A stretch of 19,926 nt of DNA, taken from contig CAZWSC010000076.1 of NCBI GenBank assembly GCA_964636385.1, forward strand, positions 1-19,926, in the 5' to 3' direction. The stretch's first letter is position 1. Every line of letters begins with the position of its first letter. Positions 1 to 7,066 of this stretch are shown piece after piece. The notes under the pieces were generated by a model. That model was not told the origin of the DNA. It did not search any database and was given only the letters and a program-made list of their open reading frames with translations. A program made the position numbers and the translations under genes. Origin of the DNA: CAZWSC01 sp964636385. GTDB taxonomy: Bacteria > Eisenbacteria > RBG-16-71-46 > CAIMUX01.

Positions 1-162
1 AGAGAGGAGGGTGTGGCATGAGATAAGGGCAGCGTGATCGGAGGTCCGGCATGTTCCGGACGGGAGAAGTGCGGGGTTGGGTGGTCGCTCAGGCCCCCCG
101 CGGTGGAAGCTTCCCCAGGCAACAGATGCAGTTCTGGGTCCAGAAGGTTCGGTAGAGGCTGT
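1..162. other. intergenic left edge, no gene seen
   Basis: No convincing coding sequence is visible in these bases, which lie downstream of the PorV/PorQ-like gene. The only structure seen is a perfect 6-bp inverted repeat (GTCCGG at 44-49, CCGGAC at 56-61) with a 6-nt loop. It has no T-run on either side, so calling it a terminator is not justified. Confidence 0.4.
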
Positions 163-1212
163 CTAGAACCTGACGGAGGCAGACACCCTATGTGTGTCGT
201 CCAGTTCATCGTGGGACAGGAATGCGTAGTCGACGCCCAGTCCCCTGTGCCTGATCCCGGCTCCGGCGGTCATGTGGCCCGCATCGCTCCCGAGGCGAAC
301 AGCGATGCTCCGCGAGTACCAGTATTCCAGCCCCACCTGCCAGTCGCTCCCCCAGTCGCCTCCCGAGATCTGGCTGGCTTCCCTGCGGCCATCGAAACTG
401 TTGTTCAGTCCCACTGCCGCAGTCAGGCTTCCCAGCCCGTTCAGACTGCGCGTATAAGAACTGCCCACTATCAGTGAGGGCTGAACGGATTCCGTCCTCC
501 CGGTATCCCATGAGATCCGGGTCGTTGATGCGTCCGCGAGTCGGGCACCGATCGTCAAGCCTCCATCGAGCCGCACGAGGGCACCGAGATCCAGACCCAT
601 GCCGAAGCTGGTATTGTCCAGAAGACCCTGCCGCACGAGCTTGAGGTTTCCGCCCAGGGCCACCCAGTCATTGACTTCCCTGGCGTAGGAAAGAAGGAGA
701 CCATACTCGGTGTTGCTTCCTGTACGGAACAGATCAGGGCGGATCGGTTCGCCTTCGTCCCAGCGACCATTTCCGTTCAGGTCATCGTATGCATCCCTGG
801 TCACGAGAATGCCGTCGACCGCAAAGCGGATCAGCCCGATTCCGACCGCACTCGATCTTCCCGCGGATTGAAGCGGTTGCGTGAACCCAAGGTAGTCATG
901 ATTGGCCAGGCTGCCGAAGTGCTCTGCGTGCATGAAAAACATCTCACCCCGGTCAATGTGAGCCAGGCCCGCCGGGTTCCAGTAGGCGGCGCTGGCATCG
1001 TCGGCCAATGCCACGAAGGACCCTCCGCCCATCCCGAGGGCGCGGGCACCCACGCCCAGCTTCAGGAACTCCCCGGCATACTTCGTTGCGCCAGCGGGCG
1101 CTACGATGCACCCGAGCGCAGGCACGAGGAGCGATAGCACCGAAACGAGGAAGTATCGGGAGAAGGCCTGACGTTCAGACCCGGCCGACGCACAGAGGAT
1201 CGATCGCATCAT
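163..1212 (-). CDS. PorV/PorQ family (UPF0164-like) outer-membrane beta-barrel protein
   Basis: This 349-residue protein has an N-terminal hydrophobic segment (about residues 20-40) typical of a secretion signal. It is followed by the family hallmark near residues 46-84: a run of GVGARALGMGG, then ALADDASAAYWNPAGLA. The rest is Gly- and aromatic-rich with alternating polarity and ends in Val-Arg-Phe, as expected of an outer-membrane barrel of the FadL/PorV type. In Bacteroidetes PorV acts as a shuttle in type IX secretion, but many FCB-group genomes carry several paralogues of unknown role, so no specific transport function is assigned. The ATG at 1212 has a GGGAGGT ribosome site 7 nt upstream; a second ATG follows directly. 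Odd feature: residues 144-155 read DLNGNGRWDEGE, an EF-hand-like calcium loop, lying in what is probably an extracellular or periplasmic loop. It is transcribed divergently from the PEP-CTERM gene. Confidence 0.85.
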   Translation of the reverse strand: MMRSILCASAGSERQAFSRYFLVSVLSLLVPALGCIVAPAGATKYAGEFLKLGVGARALGMGGGSFVALADDASAAYWNPAGLAHIDRGEMFFMHAEHFGSLANHDYLGFTQPLQSAGRSSAVGIGLIRFAVDGILVTRDAYDDLNGNGRWDEGEPIRPDLFRTGSNTEYGLLLSYAREVNDWVALGGNLKLVRQGLLDNTSFGMGLDLGALVRLDGGLTIGARLADASTTRISWDTGRTESVQPSLIVGSSYTRSLNGLGSLTAAVGLNNSFDGRREASQISGGDWGSDWQVGLEYWYSRSIAVRLGSDAGHMTAGAGIRHRGLGVDYAFLSHDELDDTHRVSASVRF

Positions 1213-1462
1213 TTGAGCTACCTCCCAGACTTTCCGTGAGTTATGAAGATCAGATCCCCGCCCAGCGGTACCCTGCGGCGGCAGGGGACCGGCGACATCT
1301 CCGGAAGCATGTCAAGAGCCTAACCTCCTGGCCGCCTATCGTCAACGCAGATGAGTCTTCTGGCGCTGTGCGAAAACGTTGACAAGGCGTAAACTATAGG
1401 CGACAATATGTGAGTCAGCTTAGTAATCTGAGTCTTATCGGAACAATCGGAAGGGTCCAGCA
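1213..1462. other. divergent intergenic region
   Basis: This 250-bp spacer separates the divergent PorV/PorQ-like (minus) and PEP-CTERM (plus) genes. It holds the plus-strand promoter annotated separately at 1379-1407. On the minus strand a weaker candidate promoter is TTGACG (1340-1345) with a 17-bp spacer to TAGGCT (1317-1322), a 3/6 match at -10. Between it and the PorV-like start lies a hairpin at 1267-1290: CCCTGC, GGCG loop, GCAGGG, extended by three further pairs beyond one mismatch. No open reading frame here looks genuine. Confidence 0.5.
1379..1407 (+). promoter_or_regulatory. sigma70-type promoter of the PEP-CTERM gene
   Basis: The -35 is a perfect TTGACA at 1379-1384, followed by a 17-bp spacer and GACAAT at 1402-1407 (4/6 match to TATAAT). 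Transcription would start near 1414, leaving a leader of roughly 50 nt before the ATG at 1463. Position, orientation and spacing all fit. It has not been tested experimentally. Confidence 0.65.
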
Positions 1463-2329
1463 ATGAAGCACAGACTCCTGCACGCCGTTCTGCCACTGAT
1501 CGGCATTCTGCTTTCAATGCCCACATTGGCAAGTGGTTACAATGTTCTGGCCGTTGATATGGGTGGCTATTGGAACCGGCTCGACTGGCAGCTGAACCGG
1601 CCCGGCGACACTGTCATCAACGAAGGATACGGGACACCTGGCCTCGTTGGCGAACGTTGGTACACCATGGTAGATCACAATGCCTTGTCGACGGTCGATT
1701 TCACCAGGTACGACGTCCTCCTGGTCCAATCGGCGTTCAGGGATGACTGGGTGACACAGGAGGCGACTGAAGCCCTTGCAGCACTTATGAGCCGCGCATC
1801 CGACATCCAGAGCTTCGTCTCCTCCGGTGGGGGACTGGTATCCTGGACCCAGCCATTCCCGGATGGAAGCACCAGGGTCTGGGATTGGGCACCCCTCCAC
1901 ATCGCCTCAAGGGGGCTCTTTCATCAGCAGGATGTGGAAATCGTTGATCCGGGTCATCCCGTGATGGCCAACTCCACGAATGAAAGCCTGAGCAACTGGG
2001 ACACATCCTGGCACGGATACTTTGAGAGCTGGGACGACCGCCTGTCCGTGATCTCGCGCACCGGGCTCTCGCCTGACTTCCCCGATGCCAGCCACGAGGC
2101 CCTCACTCTCGCCGGCACATACAATAACGGGCTCTGCGGCCGAATGGTGTTCTCGATGCAGGACCCGGACTACCACTCCTACCAGGGGAAGGATGGAGCC
2201 AGGACACTTGTGCTCGACGCGCTGGACTGGGCTGTCTGTCCCATTCCCGAGCCTTCCACTGTGGCCCTTCTCATTGGAGGGGGGGTCGTGCTGGGGGTTG
2301 GAAGTCTGATGCGGCGCCGTCGCCGATAA
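1463..2329 (+). CDS. PEP-CTERM sorting-domain secreted protein with an amidotransferase-like fold
   Basis: This 288-residue protein has an N-terminal signal peptide (residues 1-24: Lys/Arg, then a Leu-rich core ending near Leu-Ala-Ser-Gly). It ends in a textbook PEP-CTERM tail: Pro-Glu-Pro-Ser-Thr at 262-266, a hydrophobic segment rich in Gly/Val/Leu (267-282) and five arginines at the end. Such tails are recognised by exosortase (EpsH), which removes them during export to the cell surface. The mature part (YDVLLVQSAF, FVSSGGGLVSW, VDPGHPVM, then a C-terminal GRMVFSMQDPDYHSY) resembles ThuA-like or class I glutamine amidotransferase-like folds often found in surface proteins. No catalytic Cys-His-Glu triad was identified, so a binding role is as likely as catalysis. 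GGAAGGG lies 7-8 nt before the ATG. It is convergent with the exopolysaccharide synthase cluster, a common genomic association of PEP-CTERM proteins. Confidence 0.85.
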   Translation: MKHRLLHAVLPLIGILLSMPTLASGYNVLAVDMGGYWNRLDWQLNRPGDTVINEGYGTPGLVGERWYTMVDHNALSTVDFTRYDVLLVQSAFRDDWVTQEATEALAALMSRASDIQSFVSSGGGLVSWTQPFPDGSTRVWDWAPLHIASRGLFHQQDVEIVDPGHPVMANSTNESLSNWDTSWHGYFESWDDRLSVISRTGLSPDFPDASHEALTLAGTYNNGLCGRMVFSMQDPDYHSYQGKDGARTLVLDALDWAVCPIPEPSTVALLIGGGVVLGVGSLMRRRRR

Positions 2330-2356
2330 TCCCATCCGCACCTGACCATCTCATCC

Positions 2357-2390
2357 CCGCCCCCGAAGCCCACGCAGTTTCCGGGGGCGG
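2357..2390 (+). terminator. terminator-like hairpin between convergent genes
   Basis: A 9-bp perfect stem (CCGCCCCCG at 2357-2365 with CGGGGGCGG at 2382-2390) encloses a 16-nt loop, 27 bp after the PEP-CTERM stop codon. The plus-strand sequence after it (ATCTCTTATG) is only moderately T-rich, so this is a plausible but weak intrinsic terminator. It may also damp read-through from the convergent pgaC-like gene. Confidence 0.5.
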
Positions 2391-2437
2391 ATCTCTTATG
2401 TGGTCAATCTGTTCCAGGGAGTTGCGCGGAGCAGGAA

Positions 2438-3715
2438 TCAGGATCCCGGAGGATCCCTCTCAGTTCTCCACTGGGTAACCCGGCCACGTTGGAGCCTCCT
2501 CATCAGGCCGGAAGGCGTGGAGAGGGTCGTTATCACCGCCATCATCATCCAGTAGACAACCGGGTAGAAGACCGCTACAGGGAAATAGCGGATCACCTCC
2601 CGGTCGTATCTCCGCTCCAGGACCACCCCGGTGAGAAGCTGGAGCAGGCACAGCGTGGCGATCAGCATCCCCCACCACATGGGAATCGGAGAGATGCCGA
2701 AGGGCAGGTGGCCAATGGCATAGCTGAGGAGCCAGAAGGAGAAGAGCAGAATCGCCGTGTACGCCCAGAGTATCGACAGCATCGCCTCATAGATGACCGG
2801 CCACAGGCGCCTGTGGCGGTAGCTGCTCAGAACGGATGCGTGCTTCCGGATGATCTGGGAGAGGCCCTTGGCCCACCTGACGCGCTGTTTCCAGAGCCTG
2901 GCGAAGGTCGGGGGAACCTGCATCCAGACGATCGCCCGAGACTCATATCGAATGTCGTAGAATCTGCGTTGAAGCTCCCAGGATATGTCGATGTCCTCGG
3001 TCGCCATCTCCGGGTTGTACAACCCGGCATCGAAGAGGGCGGAACGCCGGAAGATGCCCACCACGCCGCTCATCGTCAGAATCCGTCCCCAGACCCTCTG
3101 TGCCCTTCTAAGGAGGCTGACGATGGATGTGAACTCTATCAACTGCAACTTGGAAAGGAATGTCTCCCTGTTGGCCACCTTCGGGTTTCCTGTGACAGCC
3201 GCCACCCTGGCTCCCTTGAAGTGCGGTACAAGGAAACGGAGCAGATTGCGGTCTGGATATGCGTCGGCGTCCATGACCAGCACGAGTTCACCTCTCAGGC
3301 AGGGCAGGGCGTCGTTCAGCGCCATCGCCTTGCCCTCATTAGTCGTCTTCCTGATCAGCCTTACACGGCCCTGGTCCACGAATGGCAGCACCCGCGAGGC
3401 GGTTCCATCCGTGGATGCATCATCCACGACAACCACTTCCATCCTCGGATAGTCCATCGCCAGGACACCCTCGAGGGTGCTGCCTATCATCCTGGCCTCG
3501 CAGAATGCGGGGATCAGCACGGAGACCAGGGGCGGTTCATCCGGAAGGTTGTAGAACTCCTCGTCGAACTCCCGTTCACGACGGAGATAGTACAGGACCG
3601 AGGTTGAGATCCAGACAACGCTCGAGATGATTGGGTACAGCCCGAAGAAGACGAGAACTGCGAGGTAGAAGGGGCTTTGTTCCAGCGCCGCCAGACTGTC
3701 CGGAAGCCATGTCAT
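2438..3715 (-). CDS. pgaC: PgaC-like processive family 2 glycosyltransferase (poly-beta-1,6-GlcNAc synthase type)
   Basis: This membrane synthase would polymerise a sugar from a UDP donor (UDP-GlcNAc if truly PgaC) and feed the chain through the inner membrane. From the ATG at 3715 it is 425 residues, close to the 441 of E. coli PgaC. An N-terminal TM segment (about 16-43) precedes a GT2 domain with DDASTDGT at 98-105, DAD at 149-151, TED at 239-241 and the QxxRW motif at 277-281, all marks of processive GT2 enzymes. Further TM segments lie at about 307-333, 346-365 and 378-398. The longer frame to 3877 was not used: AGGAG lies 7 nt before the ATG at 3715, inside the end of the PgaD-like gene, whose stop is separated by one base, so the two are probably translationally coupled. 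The exact polysaccharide cannot be read from sequence; a related beta-glycan is possible. Confidence 0.85.
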   Translation of the reverse strand: MTWLPDSLAALEQSPFYLAVLVFFGLYPIISSVVWISTSVLYYLRREREFDEEFYNLPDEPPLVSVLIPAFCEARMIGSTLEGVLAMDYPRMEVVVVDDASTDGTASRVLPFVDQGRVRLIRKTTNEGKAMALNDALPCLRGELVLVMDADAYPDRNLLRFLVPHFKGARVAAVTGNPKVANRETFLSKLQLIEFTSIVSLLRRAQRVWGRILTMSGVVGIFRRSALFDAGLYNPEMATEDIDISWELQRRFYDIRYESRAIVWMQVPPTFARLWKQRVRWAKGLSQIIRKHASVLSSYRHRRLWPVIYEAMLSILWAYTAILLFSFWLLSYAIGHLPFGISPIPMWWGMLIATLCLLQLLTGVVLERRYDREVIRYFPVAVFYPVVYWMMMAVITTLSTPSGLMRRLQRGRVTQWRTERDPPGS

Positions 3716-3716
3716 A

Positions 3717-4256
3717 TCAGGACTCCTGCGGATGGCCGGTCCCGCATGGCCGAACTCTGTTCCCACGCCGGGGCAGTGGAGAGGCGCGCCCTCCTTGCTC
3801 GCACCGGGGGCCGGCCACTGAATCCGGGGGTGGCGGCCCATGGGGTGTATGGGAACGGTAGACCTTGCTCGGTCCATCCAGGTCCACCAGGATCTGACAG
3901 GACGTCTTCAGCGATTCCCACTCGGCCCCGAGCAGCGGGCGTCCCAGCTTGTCGGCAGTGGGCGACATGACGACTTCCCTGACCTGCACGCGGGGCCCGA
4001 GTTTCCGGTAGAGGCTCCGGTTGAAGTACACCCACAGGGAGTTGACCAGGATTATCCCCGCGAGTACGACAAGGATCAGCAGGACGGCAGTTGCGGCCTG
4101 CCTGTCCATGCCTCGAACGAAGATCGTGTACCAGAAAAACCCGAACAGGACCCACGCCAGGACCGAAACCAGAACGTGAAAGACCCTCTGCGCGGGGTTT
4201 CGGGTATGCGTCACTACCCGGCCAGGTATCTGATCATCCCGCCTGGTGCTGCCCAT
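3717..4256 (-). CDS. pgaD: PgaD-like two-TM partner of the polysaccharide synthase
   Basis: This 179-residue protein has two strong membrane helices, at about 25-47 and 54-77, followed by WVYFNRSLYRKLG and a soluble tail. This topology, the short inter-helix loop and the position directly before a PgaC-like glycosyltransferase match PgaD, the small inner-membrane subunit that in E. coli binds c-di-GMP together with PgaC and activates poly-GlcNAc synthesis. Family membership is inferred from topology and synteny rather than strong motifs. The ATG at 4256 follows GAGG by 7 nt. The last 50 or so residues are Pro/Arg/Gly-rich, look unstructured and are longer than in E. coli PgaD (about 137 aa). 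The stop codon lies one base before the next start. Confidence 0.65.
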   Translation of the reverse strand: MGSTRRDDQIPGRVVTHTRNPAQRVFHVLVSVLAWVLFGFFWYTIFVRGMDRQAATAVLLILVVLAGIILVNSLWVYFNRSLYRKLGPRVQVREVVMSPTADKLGRPLLGAEWESLKTSCQILVDLDGPSKVYRSHTPHGPPPPDSVAGPRCEQGGRASPLPRRGNRVRPCGTGHPQES

Positions 4257-4309
4257 CCACCCACCTCGATCTCATTGCCCTGACATCATCGACAGGTCAG
4301 ACGCCGTCA

Positions 4310-4720
4310 TCACGCCTGTGCCTGATCCTCCCCCTCTTCCGGGACTCGGCTTCCGTAGACAAGGTCGTACCAGTCGACATAGCCCTGGATGTGCTCCCTG
4401 GCCTCCTGGGATATCTCAACGAAGCAGGCCCCGAGCCGGTAGTCACTCCCCGGCGGCAACGGCTCTTCGCAACGGACCACCACGGCGGTTGTCTCCAGGG
4501 TGCGCGGAGGGTGCTCGGCATACGGAGGGAACTCGAAGGTGATCCCCAGCCGTGTCATCGGCTCTATCCGCCTGTTGATCCGGCAGGCAAACCCGCCGAC
4601 GCTGAAGTTCTCGATTCTCAGCCTGACGAGATCCTCAGGATTCTCACCCTGGAAGACCGCCTCCATGCGGATCTTCGCCCGGTTGTGCCGGCGCCTTTCA
4701 GGAAACCCCTTCTTGCTCAT
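4310..4720 (-). CDS. PilZ domain protein (c-di-GMP receptor)
   Basis: This 136-residue single-domain protein carries both PilZ ligand motifs: an arginine-rich RxxxR at residues 10-14 (in ERRRHNR) and NxSxxG at 38-43 (NFSVGG). Later comes the family's DYRLGACFVEI strand. PilZ domains bind the second messenger c-di-GMP and switch a partner. The ATG at 4720 was chosen over one 15 codons upstream because GGGAG lies 6-7 nt before it and the PilZ domain starts at once. It is first in an apparent operon with the PgaD- and PgaC-like genes (53 bp to the next start), which suggests a role in controlling the synthase. The acidic tail (EEGEDQAQA) is not part of the domain. E. coli PgaCD senses c-di-GMP without a PilZ protein, so this would be an added or alternative layer. 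Confidence 0.88.
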   Translation of the reverse strand: MSKKGFPERRRHNRAKIRMEAVFQGENPEDLVRLRIENFSVGGFACRINRRIEPMTRLGITFEFPPYAEHPPRTLETTAVVVRCEEPLPPGSDYRLGACFVEISQEAREHIQGYVDWYDLVYGSRVPEEGEDQAQA

Positions 4721-4869
4721 ATCTCCCTCTCCAATGTGCCGGTTAGTCCCTTCAGTATTCGGCAACCCGAACCTGCACTCTTAGATCATCCTTGTCTCAG
4801 TTCCCTCCGGAAAGGGGTTCCGGCCGCCGGTGACAGCGCGCCCTCAATCTCTTTCGCCTTGCGTCGCCA
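4721..4869. other. intergenic spacer with a hairpin
   Basis: This spacer lies between the PilZ gene and the end of the exoribonuclease gene. A perfect 6-bp hairpin (CCGGAA at 4807-4812, AGGGG loop, TTCCGG at 4818-4823) sits downstream of the exoribonuclease stop and may mark the 3' end of that transcript, although no T-run follows it. The promoter for the PilZ cluster should lie here, but no good -35/-10 pair was found. Confidence 0.4.
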
Positions 4870-6843
4870 TTACCTCATCCGCCCTTTCTTGCGGCCTCCC
4901 GGTGTTCGCCTGCCCCTGCCCCGCCGGGGTCGGCGGCCGGGTCCGTTCAGCCTGCGATGCGGGAATGCGAACTCTATCTGCCTGGCGCGAATGTCGCACC
5001 GTTGGACCTGAACCGCAACAGAGTCTCCGGGACGCAGGCTCCAACCGGTGTGCGGGATGATCCAGCAGAATGAATCGGAAGTGAATCTCGAACCGGCAGG
5101 GAGGCTCTCGCGGGGGATGAACCCGTCAACAGGAACAGTTTCCAGTTCCACAAAGACGCCGCGGGGGGTGATGCCCGTCACCCGGCCATCGAGTTGGTCG
5201 CCAAGCCGACGCTCCATGTAGCGCACCATCTTCAACCTGATCATCTCCCGCTCGGCCTCCATGGCCCGTACTTCGCTGCGTGAGGTTTCCCGAGAGAGGC
5301 TCACGGCGAGATCCGGTGAGGCTCCGCAGGGCGCTCCCGTCAGGAGTTCCTTCACACGCCTGTGGTTGAACAGGTCGGGATATCTGCGTATCGGAGAGGT
5401 GAAGTGGCAGTAGGCGCGTGTCCCCAGGCCGAAGTGACCCAGATCAGAGGCGGAGTACGAGGCCTTCTTCATGGCCCGCAGGAAGAATCGGTGTATGATC
5501 CGGCTCATCGGCCCGGGCGGCAGCGCAGCCAGCCAGCGCCGCAGGGCCGGCATCCCCTCGAGCGTCGACTGACGGACGCCCGGAGAAAGCGACAGGGCGA
5601 TGTCCCTGAACTCCTCGAGCGCCCCGGGTTCGGGCTCCTCGTGCACCCGGAACAGGAAGGGCACGTCGCGTTCGTGGGCCCAGTCCCCGACAGCCAGGTT
5701 GGCGGCGATCATGAACTCCTCGATCAGGCGGTGGGTGTCCAGCACCCTGTTCAGGAAGATCCTGCGGGGAACCCCGTCGGGACCGAGCCGCATTCCCACT
5801 TCGGGGATCTCGATGTCGAATCCTCCGGCCCTGAGCCGGCGGCGGCGCAGTACTGAGGCGAGCCTGGCCATTGACCGCAGCGTCTGCAGAAGCTCGTCCG
5901 GGGCGTCCAGCCTCCCTTCCAGGATCTGCTGTGCCTGGCTGTAGTGCAGACGCGCCCGGCTCCTGATCCAGCCGCCCGTCAACTCCCGGTCGATCCTCGA
6001 GCCGTCCCGGTCGAAACGGACTCGAATGGTCATCACGCGCTTGTCCGAGTCCGGCGCCAGACTGGCCGCCGCGGTCGAGATCGATTCGGGGAGCATCGGA
6101 ATCACGCTCCCGGGAAAGTAGACCGAGGTTCCCCGCTGCCTGGCTTCCAGGTCAAGCGCGCCGCCCTCGGGTACGTAGAAGCTGACGTCGGCGATGTGCA
6201 CGTAGAGGTCGGTCTGGCCTCCGGGGAGAGGAAGCAGGGCGATCGCATCGTCGAAGTCCCTGGCGTCCTGTGGATCGATGGTCAGCACGAACTGCCCGCG
6301 GTAGTCCCTTCGCCGGCCGTCCTCCGGGTCCCCAGCGAGACCAGCTCGCCTGGCCGCATCTTCCTCTGCAGCCTCGCTGAACCGCCCGGGCAGGCTGAAC
6401 TCGTGCGCCATGACGAGCGGGTCAAGGCGTGCATCCCCCCCCTCGCCAATCGTCTCCTCCAGCACGGCCTGCAGCATCCGATCCCTGCCCGGCGTCGTCT
6501 CCACGCGGAACAGGATCTTCATCCCTGATGCGGGGGGGACAGCCACGGACTTGAGCCTGAGGCGTTCAGGCAGAAGCGGATTGTCCGGACGCACGAACCA
6601 GGCCCTGCCGCTTCGATGGAGATTGCCTGTGAAGAGGGGCTGGGGCCTCTCGAGGATTTCATCCACAAGAACCTCAGGACGGTAATCGCGCGCCCCCCGG
6701 GAAAGCAGCACCGCCCGTACGCGGTCCCCGTGGATGGCACCCGCCAGGCCGCCCTCGGCGATCAGAAGGTCTTCGCCGCCGTCATCCGGAGTGAGGAACG
6801 CGAAACCGCTCCTGGTCCCGCGTATCGTCCCTGTCAGCTGCAT
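4870..6843 (-). CDS. rnr: RNase R/RNase II family 3'-5' exoribonuclease
   Basis: This is a hydrolytic 3'-5' exoribonuclease for RNA decay and quality control. At 657 residues it is shorter than E. coli RNase R (about 813) because the N-terminal helix-turn-helix region is missing. It opens directly with an OB/cold-shock fold (GTIRGTRSGFAFL). The RNB catalytic domain runs from about 178 to 500, with TIDPQDARDFDDA at 188-200, which supplies four metal-binding Asp (190, 196, 198, 199). HRLIEEFMIAANLAV (371-385) and YCHFTSPIRRYPDL (478-491) follow. An S1 RNA-binding domain spans about 548-627 and a very basic Arg/Gly tail ends the protein, as in RNase R. Because of its length it could also be called RNase II-type. 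The ATG at 6843 has no clear ribosome site; a strong hairpin lies just upstream. It follows the HU and small ribosomal protein genes on the same strand. Confidence 0.93.
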   Translation of the reverse strand: MQLTGTIRGTRSGFAFLTPDDGGEDLLIAEGGLAGAIHGDRVRAVLLSRGARDYRPEVLVDEILERPQPLFTGNLHRSGRAWFVRPDNPLLPERLRLKSVAVPPASGMKILFRVETTPGRDRMLQAVLEETIGEGGDARLDPLVMAHEFSLPGRFSEAAEEDAARRAGLAGDPEDGRRRDYRGQFVLTIDPQDARDFDDAIALLPLPGGQTDLYVHIADVSFYVPEGGALDLEARQRGTSVYFPGSVIPMLPESISTAAASLAPDSDKRVMTIRVRFDRDGSRIDRELTGGWIRSRARLHYSQAQQILEGRLDAPDELLQTLRSMARLASVLRRRRLRAGGFDIEIPEVGMRLGPDGVPRRIFLNRVLDTHRLIEEFMIAANLAVGDWAHERDVPFLFRVHEEPEPGALEEFRDIALSLSPGVRQSTLEGMPALRRWLAALPPGPMSRIIHRFFLRAMKKASYSASDLGHFGLGTRAYCHFTSPIRRYPDLFNHRRVKELLTGAPCGASPDLAVSLSRETSRSEVRAMEAEREMIRLKMVRYMERRLGDQLDGRVTGITPRGVFVELETVPVDGFIPRESLPAGSRFTSDSFCWIIPHTGWSLRPGDSVAVQVQRCDIRARQIEFAFPHRRLNGPGRRPRRGRGRRTPGGRKKGRMR

Positions 6844-6856
6844 GCAATACCGAGAA

Positions 6857-6882
6857 CCCCGGAGGAATGCAATCCCCCGGGG
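6857..6882 (-). terminator. hairpin between the small ribosomal protein gene and rnr
   Basis: CCCCGG (6857-6862) pairs with CCGGGG (6877-6882). The stem continues inside through three more pairs after one A-C mismatch, closing a 6-nt loop. On the minus strand TTCTCGGTATT follows, slightly T-rich. It could be a partial terminator/attenuator, a processing site, or a structure limiting rnr translation, because the rnr ATG starts 13 nt after the stem. Confidence 0.45.
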
Positions 6883-6928
6883 CCTGTCCGGATCCTGAAA
6901 GAAGACCTGTTCAACCCGTCATGCGGGC

Positions 6929-7030
6929 CTACTTCTGCCAGGTGCGCTTCTTGTGCCGGTTCTTCCGCAGGCGCTTCTTGCGCTTGTGCGTGGCGATCTT
7001 CTTCCGCTTGCGCTTCTTCCCACAACCCAT
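6929..7030 (-). CDS. AURKAIP1/COX24-type small ribosomal protein (bS22-like), 33 aa
   Basis: This tiny gene is easily missed. Its ATG (7030) follows GGAGGA by 11 nt and it ends at TAG (6929). The 33-residue product is almost entirely Lys/Arg and contains KKRKRKKIATHKRKKRLRKN, matching the conserved AURKAIP1/COX24 core seen in very short bacterial proteins of Bacteroidetes/Chlorobi and in mycobacterial bS22, which binds the small ribosomal subunit. It lies 36 bp after the HU-like gene and 85 bp before rnr on the same strand. The N-terminal MGCGKK carries an unusual Cys. The family call rests on residue pattern, length and context. Such proteins probably stabilise rRNA at the subunit interface; that is family knowledge, not seen here. 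Confidence 0.85.
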   Translation of the reverse strand: MGCGKKRKRKKIATHKRKKRLRKNRHKKRTWQK

Positions 7031-7066
7031 TGACTGAAAACTCCTCCGTTATCCGAGCAGGATCCG

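Noticed and set aside
2489..3607. 372-codon plus-strand frame opposite the glycosyltransferase
   Set aside because: It is antisense to clear GT2 motifs and has no domain or ribosome-site support.
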